A stretch of DNA of 63,306 nt from an uncultured Faecalibacterium sp. (GTDB taxonomy: Bacteria > Bacillota > Clostridia > Oscillospirales > Ruminococcaceae), in assembly GCA_934548045.1 (NCBI GenBank), contig CAKTEM010000014.1:1-63306 (forward strand). The letters are read 5' to 3'. The notes under the pieces were generated by a model that made no database searches, had not been told where the DNA came from, and saw only the letters and a program-made list of their open reading frames with translations. The position numbers were made by a program, and so were the translations under genes. Shown here one piece after another: positions 51,697-61,005 of this stretch. The stretch's first letter is position 1; the number at the start of each line of letters is the position of its first letter.

Positions 51697-52140
51697 ATGA
51701 ATAAAAAGGCTGTCTGCGGCATTGCTATCTGCGTTGCACTGCTGTTATGCGGTGCGCTCTACTTCCGCCCATTGTCGCTGTCGGATAACATCCGTGAAAG
51801 CACTTCCTTCACCGTGCAAATCAACGACTTTGGTGTACGGAACGGAGAACCCTACATCGACTCGACCAGCTATGACACCCTCACCGACGAGCAAAAAGGC
51901 GAAATCATCGAGCTTCTCGATGCGTCCTCTTATCATCGGACACTGAAAACTTATCTCTCGGACGGCTCCATGGAACAGGTCGGCGACCGGGTCGTGTACC
52001 TCTACATCTATGATGGTGCCACCCTGAGCGAGTCCATCTATGTATCCGATTCCGGCCAAATCTCAGTCAATGACCGGCTTTATCAAATGAAAAACGCTGA
52101 GCAGTTCAACGAACAGTTGGAAGCCATCCTCAATGGATAA
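51697..52140 (+). CDS. Membrane-anchored hypothetical protein (possibly DUF5301)
   Basis: 147 residues. An N-terminal hydrophobic segment (about 6-23) could be a signal anchor; LLLCGALY only weakly resembles a lipobox. The extracytoplasmic part has TVQINDFGVRNGEP and a C-terminal helix. The pattern recalls the DUF5301 family, but I am not certain. It follows the methyltransferase by 15 bp. Confidence 0.6.
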   Translation: MNKKAVCGIAICVALLLCGALYFRPLSLSDNIRESTSFTVQINDFGVRNGEPYIDSTSYDTLTDEQKGEIIELLDASSYHRTLKTYLSDGSMEQVGDRVVYLYIYDGATLSESIYVSDSGQISVNDRLYQMKNAEQFNEQLEAILNG

Positions 52141-52217
52141 AAACCCTATTTTAGGCGGAGCTGTTCTCTGCGTACTGCTGCCGAACAGCCAAATGTTATA
52201 AATTTCTCATATTTCTC

Positions 52218-52276
52218 TTGACACCAGCCTCCCGGAGTGATATATTTATCACACGAAAAGTGTGAAATACATCACT
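52218..52276 (+). promoter_or_regulatory. Promoter with palindromic operator for the membrane protein/XRE pair
   Basis: TTGACA (52218-52223), 17-nt spacer, TATATT (52241-52246). AGTGATATATTT (52236-52247) overlaps the -10 and is an inverted match (11 of 12) to AAATACATCACT (52265-52276); CACAC-GAAAA-GTGTG lies between. A likely autoregulatory site for the XRE protein at 52716. Confidence 0.7.
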
Positions 52277-52305
52277 CGTTCATTGCAGAGCAAAGGAGGC
52301 TCACC

Positions 52306-52713
52306 ATGAAAAAGGTGTCATTAAGAGAACTGGTTGCGGACAAAATCATTTTTGCGATCCTGATTGCGATCTATTACTGGATGTGGGCCAGAAACGATTG
52401 GAAGGACTACTACACCACCATCCAAACGACCGTGGAAATTTTCACCTTCTATTATTTTATCAGCCGTGCCATGCGTATTCGGAAATACAAGCAAGAGGCT
52501 CCGGACGAAATGGCTGAAACAAACCTGAAACGATGTGATGCGCTCTGCCTGAAAATCAGTGTTGCCGCAATCACTCTCATCGGATTTGTATGCGCCGTCG
52601 GCCGGTTCACTCTTACCACAGAGGTCATCGGCTATGGCCTTGTAGGAACACTGGTCGTCCTCGCTATCGTCCGCACGGTCATTTTTTACATCATGGACAA
52701 GGAAGGGCTCTGA
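52306..52713 (+). CDS. Four-helix membrane protein paired with an XRE regulator (DUF2178/DUF3796 type)
   Basis: 135 residues. Four hydrophobic segments (about 11-26, 44-56, 82-98, 108-125) with basic cytoplasmic loops. AAAGGAGG lies before the ATG at 52306. Such small membrane proteins directly followed by a short Cro-like regulator are frequent in Firmicutes and archaea. Function is unknown; the regulator follows after 2 bp. Confidence 0.75.
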   Translation: MKKVSLRELVADKIIFAILIAIYYWMWARNDWKDYYTTIQTTVEIFTFYYFISRAMRIRKYKQEAPDEMAETNLKRCDALCLKISVAAITLIGFVCAVGRFTLTTEVIGYGLVGTLVVLAIVRTVIFYIMDKEGL

Positions 52714-52715
52714 GT

Positions 52716-52919
52716 ATGGCCTTATCGACAAAACTGAAAGAATATCGGGAGGCCAACAAGCTCAAGCAGGCAGACCTCGCAGAACTTGTTGGCGTCCGAC
52801 GGGAGACCATCGTCAACCTTGAAAAAGGCAAATACAACCCCTCCCTGAAACTGGCGATGGACATCGCAAAGGTCTTTCAGACAACTGTGGAAGAGTTATT
52901 TTCCTACGACGACGAATAG
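52716..52919 (+). CDS. Short XRE-family regulator
   Basis: 67 residues, one helix-turn-helix: KLKEYREANKLKQADLAELV, then RRETIVNLEKGKYNPSLKLA. The length and C-terminal VEELFSYDDE match the compact YozG/PF01381 regulators. It starts 2 bp after the membrane protein and probably controls the palindromic promoter at 52218-52276. Confidence 0.85.
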   Translation: MALSTKLKEYREANKLKQADLAELVGVRRETIVNLEKGKYNPSLKLAMDIAKVFQTTVEELFSYDDE

Positions 52920-53108
52920 TTTTATCAACAATCCGGCTTTTCCCACTCCGCCCACCGGCGGAGTTTTGTCATTTCCGGTGCAATTCCGTCAAAAATCCCC
53001 TGTTTTCCGCCAAACATGCCAAAAACGACTATCCTTCAAGCTCCAAAAGTGGTATGATATCGCTGTATGATTTGGTTTTCTCGTTTTTTCACAGTTTGGA
53101 GTATACCT

Positions 53109-54557
53109 ATGAAGATTTCCCGCAAATCGTTCCTTTGTGTATTGGGCGCATCGGCACTGGCTCTGGGCGGTGTCGGCTGCGGTGCATCCAGCAGCTCTCA
53201 GCCTGCTTCTTCCGAGGTCCTGCGTGACCCCGTCACCATCTCGGTCTGGACCTATTACAACGGCGACCAGCTCGAGACCTTTAACAACCTGCTCGACACC
53301 TTCAACAGCACTGTCGGCAAGGAGAAGGGCATCACGGTCGAAGGTTTCAGTCAGGGCAGCGTGAACGAGTTGGAGACCACCGTTCTTGACGCCGCTACCG
53401 GCAAGGTCGGCGCGGAAGAGCAGCCGAACATCTTTTCCGCCTATGCAGACACGGCCTACACCGTCGACCAGATGGGCCTCATCGCCGACCTCAGCCCCTA
53501 CTTCACTGAGGAAGAGCGTTTCGCCTACATCGAGGGTTACATCACCGAGGGCGATTTCGACGGCAACGGCAGCATCAAGATTTTCCCGACCGCAAAATCC
53601 ACCGAGCTGCTGTTTCTGAACGATACCGATTGGCAGACCTTTGCTTCCGCCTGCGGTGCCACCTATGACGACCTCGCCACCATCGAGGGCATCGTCTCGG
53701 CCGCCGAGAAATATTACAGCTGGACGGAACAGCAGACCGGTACCGGCATGGCACTGTTTGGCCGTGACGCGATGGCGAACTACATGATCATCGGCGCACA
53801 GCAGCTGGGCTGTACCATCTTCAATGTCGAAAACGGCAAAATGACCCTCAACTTCCCCGAGGACATCGCCCGGAAGCTCTGGGATAACTACTATGTTCCC
53901 TTCGTCAAGGGCTGGTTCGCCGCAACAGGCCGTTTCCGCAGCGACGACATCAAGACCGGCAACATCATCGGCTATGTCGGTTCCAGCTCCAGCGCGACCT
54001 ACTTCCCGGCACAGGTCATGTCCAGCGACACCGAGAGCCACGACATCGAGCTGAAAGTCCTTCCGAATCCCCGTTTTGCAGACGGTGCGCCCGTCACCGT
54101 TCAGCAGGGTGCCGGCATGGCCGTCACCAACCGCTCGGAGGAAGAGGTCGAGGCCAGCGTCGAGTTCCTGAAATGGTTCACCCAGCCGGAAAACAACATC
54201 GCGTTCGCGGTCGGTTCGGGTTATCTGCCCGTCACCTATGCCGCCAACGACATGGACGCCATCCATTCCAGCGGTCTGGAACTGACCGACAAGATGGACG
54301 CCATCCTGACCGGTGCGGTCGAAGCCACCAACACCCTTGAGCTCTTCACTTCTAAAGCTTTCGAGGGCGGCGCAGACGCCCGGAACATCCTGACTTACAA
54401 CATGTCTGACCTCGCCGATGCCGACCGTGCCACCGTGTTGGAGCGCATCGCCGCCGGGCAGTCCGCTGCGGACGCCGAAGCCGAGTTCCTGACGGATGAG
54501 TACTTCGAGAACTGGTACACCGCCATCTGCGAAAAGCTCCGCGCCTACGAGGGCTGA
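53109..54557 (+). CDS. Extracellular solute-binding lipoprotein (family 1)
   Basis: 482 residues. Signal peptide with lipobox LGGVGC (Cys about 25), then the carbohydrate-type SBP fold (ISVWTYYNGDQLETFNNLLDTFN; KSTELLFLNDTDW; SVEFLKWFTQPENN). I start at MKISRKS (53109), with GGAG upstream. No permease or ATPase is adjacent. It is followed directly by a membrane GGDEF-EAL protein, so it may serve as a sensor for that protein rather than as a transporter. Confidence 0.88.
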   Translation: MKISRKSFLCVLGASALALGGVGCGASSSSQPASSEVLRDPVTISVWTYYNGDQLETFNNLLDTFNSTVGKEKGITVEGFSQGSVNELETTVLDAATGKVGAEEQPNIFSAYADTAYTVDQMGLIADLSPYFTEEERFAYIEGYITEGDFDGNGSIKIFPTAKSTELLFLNDTDWQTFASACGATYDDLATIEGIVSAAEKYYSWTEQQTGTGMALFGRDAMANYMIIGAQQLGCTIFNVENGKMTLNFPEDIARKLWDNYYVPFVKGWFAATGRFRSDDIKTGNIIGYVGSSSSATYFPAQVMSSDTESHDIELKVLPNPRFADGAPVTVQQGAGMAVTNRSEEEVEASVEFLKWFTQPENNIAFAVGSGYLPVTYAANDMDAIHSSGLELTDKMDAILTGAVEATNTLELFTSKAFEGGADARNILTYNMSDLADADRATVLERIAAGQSAADAEAEFLTDEYFENWYTAICEKLRAYEG

Positions 54558-54605
54558 TAACTTTTATTCCGCCGTTTTTTACACGAAAAGGAGGGTCGCG
54601 CCTGC

Positions 54606-57320
54606 ATGAAACCCCACTCCCTGCCTCTTTCAAGAAAAAAACATGAACGCTCGATTTTCTCTTCGATCTTCACTGCCCTGTTAGCAGTCCTGCTCATCGA
54701 GGCGATTCTGCTGCAGGTCACCCTTGCCAGCAGCAACGTCACCCAGAAGCTGAGTCAGAACGCCCTTGACATCCTCGACAAGCAGGTGGAGAACCGAAGC
54801 AGCTACATCAACGACCAGCTCAGCGAGATCCGGGAGCTGACCGATATTTCCACCTCCATCAACGAGGCCACACAGGAGCTTCTGGACTCCGGCGAGCTTG
54901 ATATCGACACGATCGATCAGAGCAGCGACAACTGTCTGCCGCTCTTCAACCGCATCATGCCCGACCTCATCTCGGCTCTGCGCAGCCGGCCTGCAACCGG
55001 CATCTTCATCACCATCAATACCCACAGTCTGGATGAGCGCGAAGCTGACTCGCCGGTTCCCTGTGTCTACCTGCGCGACCTTGACCCGGACGCCGCACCC
55101 TCGGCCCGGAACTCGGACCTTTTGCTGGAACGCGCGCCCTCCGGGCTGGTGAAGAGCTGTTCCATCTCCACAGATAAGGGCTGGACCCCGACCATACTCT
55201 ATAAAGGGCGCGGCAAGGACGGCTTTTTCCAGCTGCCTTTCCAGACCGCCTACGAGGACGAGATCAAGCTGAACGCCCGGGATTATGGCCGTCTCGTCTC
55301 CCACGCCTACACCCTGACCGGTGATAACCGTTCAGCGATCGCGTACAGCCAGCCGCTCATCCTTGACGACGGCACGGTCTATGGCGTGATCGGCATCGAG
55401 ATGCTGACGAGCTACCTCGAAAGCCGCCTTCCCAGCACAGAATTACAGAACGACAACGCCGGTTTCTACATCCTCGCCTCCACCACCGATGATCTGAAAT
55501 CCAGTGAACTGGAACTTTCCACCACCGTCATCTCCGGCAGTGATAACATTTCGGCTGACACCGACGCACTCTCCTCCATCACCCTCCACCGGAAGGGCAA
55601 TTCCTACTGGTTCGACCTCGACGGCGAGCGGCAGTATGTCGCCCTGCGTGAGATCAGCCTGTACAGCCGGAATGCACCCTTCTCGAATGAACACTGGGTG
55701 TTGATGGGTGTCGTCGGCTCCGACGCGCTCTTCTCCTTCTCGGACAACATCCGGCATCTGCTGTTCGGCTCAACCCTCATCACCCTACTGGTCGGCCTGC
55801 TCAGCAGCTTTCTCGTTGGCCGTGTCCTCGCAAAGCCGGTCGCACAGCTCTCCGAGGAGCTGGCCTCTGCGCAGGCGCAGGGCAACGACCGCATCCCTCA
55901 GTTCTCGCGCACCGGCATCCGGGAGCTGGACCAGTTCGCCGCTGCCATCACCCAGCTGACGAGGAAAAATCTGGCCGCGGCCGCGCTGGAACGGATGCGC
56001 ATCGAGCATGAGCGCGATTACGATGTCCTGACCGGCCTGTACAACCGTCAGGCCTTCCAGCGCGTCTGCAACGAGCTGTTCACCACCCCCGACCAGCTCA
56101 AACATGCTGCCCTGCTGATGATGGACCTCGACAACCTGAAACACATCAACGACACCTACGGCCACGACCTCGGCGACCAGTACCTGCACCAGACCGGACA
56201 GTGCCTGCTGACCAGCACGCCGCCGGGAACCCTCTGCTGCCGTCTGTCCGGCGATGAGTTCCTGCTGCTCTTCTACGGCTACGAATCGCAGGCCGACATC
56301 CGCCTGAAACTCGACCGCCTGCGCGCCTCTCTCGCCCACAGCGTCTCGATCCTGCCCAACGGCAGCGATCTACACATCAGCGTTTCGGGCGGTGTCGCAT
56401 GGTATCCCGAGGACAGCACCCACTACGAGACATTGAAAAAATACGCCGACTTCGCGATGTATCAGGTCAAGCACTCCGAAAAGGGCCGCCTGTTCGAGTT
56501 CGACCTTGCGCAGTACAATCTAAAGGCGCAGGCGTTGCAGGCACGGAGCGAGTTCGAGCAGATGGTGCGGAACGAACAGGTCACCTACTTCTTCCAGCCC
56601 ATCTACGAGACACGCCATGGCCGGGTCGTCGCCTACGAAGCTCTGATGCGTGTTCCCGACCTGCCGACCCTTGCCTCGTCTGCCACCGTCATGAAGCTTG
56701 CCAACGAGATGGGCCGCTTGTATGACATCGAGCGGCTGACCTTCTTCAAGGCCAGTGAGCGGTTCGAGTGGCTCCGGACGAATGGCCTGATTCGGAAGGA
56801 CGCCCTGCTCTTCATCAACTCCATCGCCAGCATCAGCCTGAACGACGACGACTGGTCGCAGTATATCGGCAAGTTTGCCCGTCTCGCGCGGCAGCTGGTC
56901 GTGGAGATCACCGAGGAAGAGCAGCTCGACCTCAAAGAACTGGAGCGGAAACGCTCTGTTCCGGGCAGCAGCGGTGTCTTCGCGCTGGACGATTACGGCA
57001 GCGGTTACAGCAATGGCAGCAGCCTGCTGAACCTTATGCCCCGGTATGTCAAGGTCGATATTTCTATCATCCGGAACATCAACACCGACCTCGACAAACA
57101 GCGGTTCCTGAAGAGCCTCATCGAGTACGCCCGGCCCTACGGCATCAAAGTGCTGGCCGAGGGCATCGAGACTCTCGACGAGCTGCGCACCGTCCTTGCG
57201 CTGGGCGTCGACCTGCTTCAGGGCTACTGTCTGGCCCGTCCGGCGGCTCTTCCGGGAGATATCGCGCCCGACGCGCTGGAAGTCATCCGGAAATATACCG
57301 CCGACACGAAAGATTTCTGA
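54606..57320 (+). CDS. Membrane GGDEF-EAL protein with extracytoplasmic sensor domain
   Basis: 904 residues. Helix 1 at about 17-40, a Cache-like periplasmic domain to about 380, helix 2 at about 386-408, HAMP-like linker, GGDEF domain, then EAL. The GGDEF motif is SGDEF (548-552) and there is no RxxD inhibitory site before it. The EAL domain looks catalytically complete: YEALMR (EAL 678-680), FINS, EITEEE, ALDDYGSGYSN, KVDISI and LAEGIET. The likely net activity is c-di-GMP phosphodiesterase. It follows the solute-binding lipoprotein by about 50 bp. Confidence 0.9.
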   Translation: MKPHSLPLSRKKHERSIFSSIFTALLAVLLIEAILLQVTLASSNVTQKLSQNALDILDKQVENRSSYINDQLSEIRELTDISTSINEATQELLDSGELDIDTIDQSSDNCLPLFNRIMPDLISALRSRPATGIFITINTHSLDEREADSPVPCVYLRDLDPDAAPSARNSDLLLERAPSGLVKSCSISTDKGWTPTILYKGRGKDGFFQLPFQTAYEDEIKLNARDYGRLVSHAYTLTGDNRSAIAYSQPLILDDGTVYGVIGIEMLTSYLESRLPSTELQNDNAGFYILASTTDDLKSSELELSTTVISGSDNISADTDALSSITLHRKGNSYWFDLDGERQYVALREISLYSRNAPFSNEHWVLMGVVGSDALFSFSDNIRHLLFGSTLITLLVGLLSSFLVGRVLAKPVAQLSEELASAQAQGNDRIPQFSRTGIRELDQFAAAITQLTRKNLAAAALERMRIEHERDYDVLTGLYNRQAFQRVCNELFTTPDQLKHAALLMMDLDNLKHINDTYGHDLGDQYLHQTGQCLLTSTPPGTLCCRLSGDEFLLLFYGYESQADIRLKLDRLRASLAHSVSILPNGSDLHISVSGGVAWYPEDSTHYETLKKYADFAMYQVKHSEKGRLFEFDLAQYNLKAQALQARSEFEQMVRNEQVTYFFQPIYETRHGRVVAYEALMRVPDLPTLASSATVMKLANEMGRLYDIERLTFFKASERFEWLRTNGLIRKDALLFINSIASISLNDDDWSQYIGKFARLARQLVVEITEEEQLDLKELERKRSVPGSSGVFALDDYGSGYSNGSSLLNLMPRYVKVDISIIRNINTDLDKQRFLKSLIEYARPYGIKVLAEGIETLDELRTVLALGVDLLQGYCLARPAALPGDIAPDALEVIRKYTADTKDF

Positions 57321-57326
57321 ACCTGA

Positions 57327-57374
57327 TAGACACGGACGGTCTGCCCAGTGCAGCCGGTTCCGCGTCTATTTTTT
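57327..57374 (+). terminator. Terminator after the GGDEF-EAL gene
   Basis: ATAGAC(A)CGGA pairs with TTCCGCGTCTAT with further inner pairing, then a run of T's. Confidence 0.7.
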
Positions 57375-57450
57375 TATCCTTAAATTTCGTCATTTCGCCG
57401 AACAAATATGGCAATTTGTTCAAATCATGGCATTTGTGTGCAAATGGAAA

Positions 57451-57479
57451 TTGATTTTTCCGCGCGAAACTGCTACACT
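57451..57479 (+). promoter_or_regulatory. Putative promoter of the RpiR-family gene
   Basis: TTGATT (57451-57456), 17-nt spacer, TACACT (57474-57479), about 40 nt before the start. Confidence 0.6.
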
Positions 57480-57520
57480 AACAATATATTCATCTGTTTT
57501 GACAGACAGGAGGTATTGCT

Positions 57521-58333
57521 ATGACTGAATCTCCAGGCAGCGTTGTTACCCTGCTGTGTTCTGGTATTCGGCTCTACAATGCAGAACGGCGGATCGCCGA
57601 CTGTATTCTTGCGGACGTAAAACGTGCTTCAACGGCCACTTCTGCGGAGCTGGCACGCGAGAGCCACGCATCGGAGGCCACCGTCACCCGGCTGTGCCAC
57701 AAGCTTGGATTTGAGAGTTATCGTAAATTCCAGCTCGCGCTCGCACGGGATGTTCTGGAACAGCAGCAACAGACCGCAGAGCTGACCGTCCCACACACTG
57801 CTCCCGACCCTTTGCGGAAGTCTCTGGAGCAGATCCTTGCCAACCGTCAGGAGGAACTGCGTGCCACCTATCACGCGCTGGAACTTTCCCAGCTGAGAGA
57901 GACACTGACCGCCATCCGGAACGCCGAGGTCATCCAGATCGTCTCCATCGGCCACAACCTCCCGGTCGCGCTGGACGCATCCATCAAGTTCAGCGACCTC
58001 GGCAAACGCTGTGTCTCCAGTGCCATCCACGAAAAGAATCTTGCCTTTGCGCAGACGCTGACCCCGAAAGACCTGCTGCTGGTCATCTCCGGCACCGGCC
58101 ACTCGGAACAGCTCGAGCTGACCGCCCAATCTGCCCAGAAGCGCGGCGCGCCCATTCTGCTCATCACCTGCGACCGCTCTTCGCCGCTGGCAAAGATGGC
58201 CGACCATCTGCTCATCTCCTCCAATCGGGAGCAGCGTCTCATTGAGAACGTCCACGCACCCTCGCAGCTCTCCGCGAACTCCATCGTCGAGCTGCTGTAT
58301 TATCTGCTTTTACTGAACCCCGATATCGCATAA
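57521..58333 (+). CDS. MurR/RpiR family transcriptional regulator
   Basis: 270 residues. N-terminal HTH_6 (about 15-80, with SAELARESHASEATVTRLCHKLGFESYRKFQ) and a C-terminal SIS domain (about 130-250, VIQIVSIGHN ... LLLVISGTGHSEQL). It senses a phosphosugar. AGGAGG precedes the ATG. No sugar operon is adjacent on the same strand; its target may be itself or the convergent patB gene. Confidence 0.9.
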   Translation: MTESPGSVVTLLCSGIRLYNAERRIADCILADVKRASTATSAELARESHASEATVTRLCHKLGFESYRKFQLALARDVLEQQQQTAELTVPHTAPDPLRKSLEQILANRQEELRATYHALELSQLRETLTAIRNAEVIQIVSIGHNLPVALDASIKFSDLGKRCVSSAIHEKNLAFAQTLTPKDLLLVISGTGHSEQLELTAQSAQKRGAPILLITCDRSSPLAKMADHLLISSNREQRLIENVHAPSQLSANSIVELLYYLLLLNPDIA

Positions 58334-58370
58334 AAATAACAGGCTGGCAGCTGCCAGCCTGTTATTTTTA
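58331..58370. terminator. Perfect 20+20-bp palindromic bidirectional terminator
   Basis: TAAAAATAACAGGCTGGCAG (58331-58350) is followed immediately by its exact reverse complement (58351-58370). Serves the two convergent genes. Confidence 0.9.
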
Positions 58371-58376
58371 TAGTGC

Positions 58377-59588
58377 TTAGTCCTTTTTGTTGAAAACGTA
58401 CTCATCCATCCGGCGGAACGCTTCCTCAATGCGAGAACGGGGCGATGCCAGATTCATCCGCAGGTGGCAGGGGCCGTGGAACATCGTTCCATCCTGCACG
58501 GCGACGCCCACATTCCAGAGGGCATGTTCCAGCTCCTCGATGGTCTTACCGTGCGCCTTGCACCAGTCGGTGCAGTCCACAAAGAGCATATAGGTGCCTT
58601 CGGGCTTGGAGACCGTCACGCCCTCGAAATGCTTCTCGATGTAATCGCAGGCGAAGTTGACGTTGCCGCTCAGCACTTCACACAGCTCATTCACCCACTC
58701 CTGACCTTCCGGGCCATAGCCGCCGACGAGGGCGTGCATGGACAGGACATTCATCATATTGTAATGATTCAGGCTGGATTCCTTCTCGATGCGGTCACGC
58801 CACCAGTTGTTATACACGATGTGATAGCTGCCGACCAAGCCGGCCAGATTGAAGGTCTTGGACGGTGCATACATGGCGGCGGTACGCTGGCGCGCGTCCT
58901 CGCTGACCGACTGGGTAGGCGTGTGCTTGTGGCCGTTCAGGATGATATCCGACCAGATCTCATCCGAGACGACATACACATCGTACTTTTTGAACAGCTC
59001 CATCGCCTGTTCCAGCTCCTCGCGCTCCCAGACGCGGCCGCAGGGGTTGTGCGGATTGCAGAGGATGGCGGCGTGGATCTTTTCCTCCTTGAGGTGCTTT
59101 TCCATGTCGGCATAATCCATCCGCCAAACACCGTTTTCGTCCTTCACCAACGGGCTGTGAACAATATCATAGCCGTTGTTCTCAAGGCTCCGGGTAAAAC
59201 CGATGTAGGTCGGGTTGTGGACAAGCACTTTGTCGCCACGGGAGCAGACGCAGTTCAGCGCGCTGATGACGCCGCCCAGAACGCCGTTCTCGTAGCCGAT
59301 GTGCTTCGGCTCGAGGCCGGTCACACCGTTTCGGGTATACTGCCAGTTGATAATGGAGTCAAAATACTTTTTCAGGGGGTCAAAATAGCCGTATGCCGGA
59401 TGCTTTGCTCGCTCGATGATGGCCTCCGGGATGGTCGGCACGGTCGGGAAGTTCATGTCTGCGACCCACATCGGGATGGCGTCGAAGCCCTCCTTCGGGG
59501 CTGAGGGTGCAAAGCCGGTACCCAGACCATCCACAGCGATGGCATCCTTGCCGTGGCGGTCCATGATGGAAGTAAAATCGTATTTCAT
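58377..59588 (-). CDS. PatB/MalY-type PLP aminotransferase or cystathionine beta-lyase
   Basis: 403 residues, fold type I. The lysine that binds PLP is in APSKTFNLAGL; NPHNPCGR and VVSDEIWSD are the other cofactor-site motifs. MWVADMNF near the N-terminus marks the PatB/MalY group, which cleaves cystathionine or transaminates. The ATG at 59588 follows AAAGGAG. Confidence 0.9.
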   Translation of the reverse strand: MKYDFTSIMDRHGKDAIAVDGLGTGFAPSAPKEGFDAIPMWVADMNFPTVPTIPEAIIERAKHPAYGYFDPLKKYFDSIINWQYTRNGVTGLEPKHIGYENGVLGGVISALNCVCSRGDKVLVHNPTYIGFTRSLENNGYDIVHSPLVKDENGVWRMDYADMEKHLKEEKIHAAILCNPHNPCGRVWEREELEQAMELFKKYDVYVVSDEIWSDIILNGHKHTPTQSVSEDARQRTAAMYAPSKTFNLAGLVGSYHIVYNNWWRDRIEKESSLNHYNMMNVLSMHALVGGYGPEGQEWVNELCEVLSGNVNFACDYIEKHFEGVTVSKPEGTYMLFVDCTDWCKAHGKTIEELEHALWNVGVAVQDGTMFHGPCHLRMNLASPRSRIEEAFRRMDEYVFNKKD

Positions 59589-59616
59589 GGGGCAGCTTCT
59601 CCTTTTTACAACTTGC

Positions 59617-59646
59617 AAAAAAGGCTCCCTCCGGGGAGGAAGCCTG
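59617..59646 (-). terminator. Terminator after the cyclophilin gene
   Basis: On the minus strand AGGCTTCCTCC pairs with GGAGGGAGCCT and is followed by TTTTTTG. It separates the cyclophilin gene from patB. Confidence 0.8.
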
Positions 59647-59657
59647 AGGTATTAAAC

Positions 59658-60134
59658 TTAGCCCTCGATGATCTCGACGGTCTTCATCTTGACGGGGGTG
59701 GTGGGCTTGTCGTTCCAGTCGGTGCGGACGGAAGCGATCTTATCCACAACGTCCATGCCGGAAACGACCTTGCCGAATGCGGCATACTGGCCATCCAGAT
59801 GGGGAGCATCCTTGTGCATGATGAAGAACTGGCTGCCTGCGCTGTTGGGGTTCATGCTGCGTGCCATGCTGATGACGCCGCGGACATGCTTGATGGGGTT
59901 GTTGACGCCGTTTGCAGCGAACTCACCCTTGATGTTCCAGCCCGGGCCGCCGGTGCCGTTGCCCAGAGGGCAGCCGCCCTGGATCATGAAACCGCTGATG
60001 ACGCGGTGGAAGGTCAGGCCATTGTAGAAGCCCTGATTGACCAGCTTTTTGAAGTTCTCGCAGGTGATGGGTGCAGCCTGCTCGTTCAGCTCGATGTCGA
60101 TGACGCCGCCATCTTCCATAGTAATACGAACCAT
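59658..60134 (-). CDS. Peptidyl-prolyl isomerase, cyclophilin type
   Basis: 158 residues, no signal peptide, so cytoplasmic. Active-site motifs FHRVISGFMIQGG, MARSMNPNSAGSQFFI and FGKVVSGMDVVDKI are intact. It speeds proline isomerisation in folding proteins. Confidence 0.95.
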   Translation of the reverse strand: MVRITMEDGGVIDIELNEQAAPITCENFKKLVNQGFYNGLTFHRVISGFMIQGGCPLGNGTGGPGWNIKGEFAANGVNNPIKHVRGVISMARSMNPNSAGSQFFIMHKDAPHLDGQYAAFGKVVSGMDVVDKIASVRTDWNDKPTTPVKMKTVEIIEG

Positions 60135-60219
60135 ATCGCTCTAATACTCCTTTAAAACTGAGCCCAAAATGGGCAGATGTGGCAAAAAACTGCCAAGTAT
60201 CACAGATAGTATATCATAT

Positions 60220-61005
60220 TCAGGGCTGCATTTCCACCATATCCGCCCAAAAACGTTTGGGGCAGTGGCTCATGCGGCACTTTTCGTTATGCCGGGCCTT
60301 GATTTCCAGTGTATTATAAAACTGCTTCCAGAGGGCCTGAAACTCCTTTTCCCGTTCGGAGGGCGGCGGCAGTTCCAGCGGAGCCGCCAGCTCGACGAGC
60401 CGGGCCTTGTGGTTCTCGTGGAGAAGTACCGCGTTGTGGACGGCATCGTAAATCATGAAATTTTCTTCCGGGAAGCGTCCGCAGAAATGCCCCCGGAGCA
60501 GCGGCAGGATATAATTTTTAGGATGGATGACCGCACCCAGCATCCCGTCGTGTTCCTCAAAGCGGACGAATCCCTGAAACTTGTCGACTTCCCAGTCCAG
60601 ACTTTTCCCCATCTCATAGAGAGGCGCAACGTCCGGATAGCCTGCCCGTTTTACCGTTCCTGGCCCCAGCGCAAACGCCAGATGCAGGAACCGGATGAGC
60701 AGCAGTTCTTTGTCTTCTCTTCCGGACAGAAAATCCCTCGTCACCAACAGCTCTGTCTCGGCTCCCAGCTTTTTCCGGAAGCTTGCGAACACGCGCTGTG
60801 ACTTGGCAGAGTCCGTCTCGATTTCTTTAATCGGGTAGAGGGTCGACGTTTCCCGTTCCGGCGTCCAGACTGCAAAGGGAATTTCGTGCTGGACAAAACT
60901 CTCGAACACGCAGCAAAGAAAGCCCTCGAAGCTGCCGTCGTAGAGATAGACGACATCCGCATCGTGGAGCTTTCTTGCCGGTCTTACAGGGCCTTGGACA
61001 GGCAT
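60220..61005 (-). CDS. TIGR03915-family probable DNA-metabolism protein
   Basis: 261 residues from the ATG at 61005, with GGAGG ahead; the open frame further upstream is antisense-like and overlaps the next gene. YLYDGSFEGFLCCVFES opens the family, and RFPEENFMIYDAVHNAVLLH and RHNEKCRMSHCPKRFW close it. It is the partner of the TIGR03916 radical SAM protein and overlaps it by 22 bp. In some genomes a uracil-DNA glycosylase domain is fused; it is absent here. Confidence 0.85.
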   Translation of the reverse strand: MPVQGPVRPARKLHDADVVYLYDGSFEGFLCCVFESFVQHEIPFAVWTPERETSTLYPIKEIETDSAKSQRVFASFRKKLGAETELLVTRDFLSGREDKELLLIRFLHLAFALGPGTVKRAGYPDVAPLYEMGKSLDWEVDKFQGFVRFEEHDGMLGAVIHPKNYILPLLRGHFCGRFPEENFMIYDAVHNAVLLHENHKARLVELAAPLELPPPSEREKEFQALWKQFYNTLEIKARHNEKCRMSHCPKRFWADMVEMQP

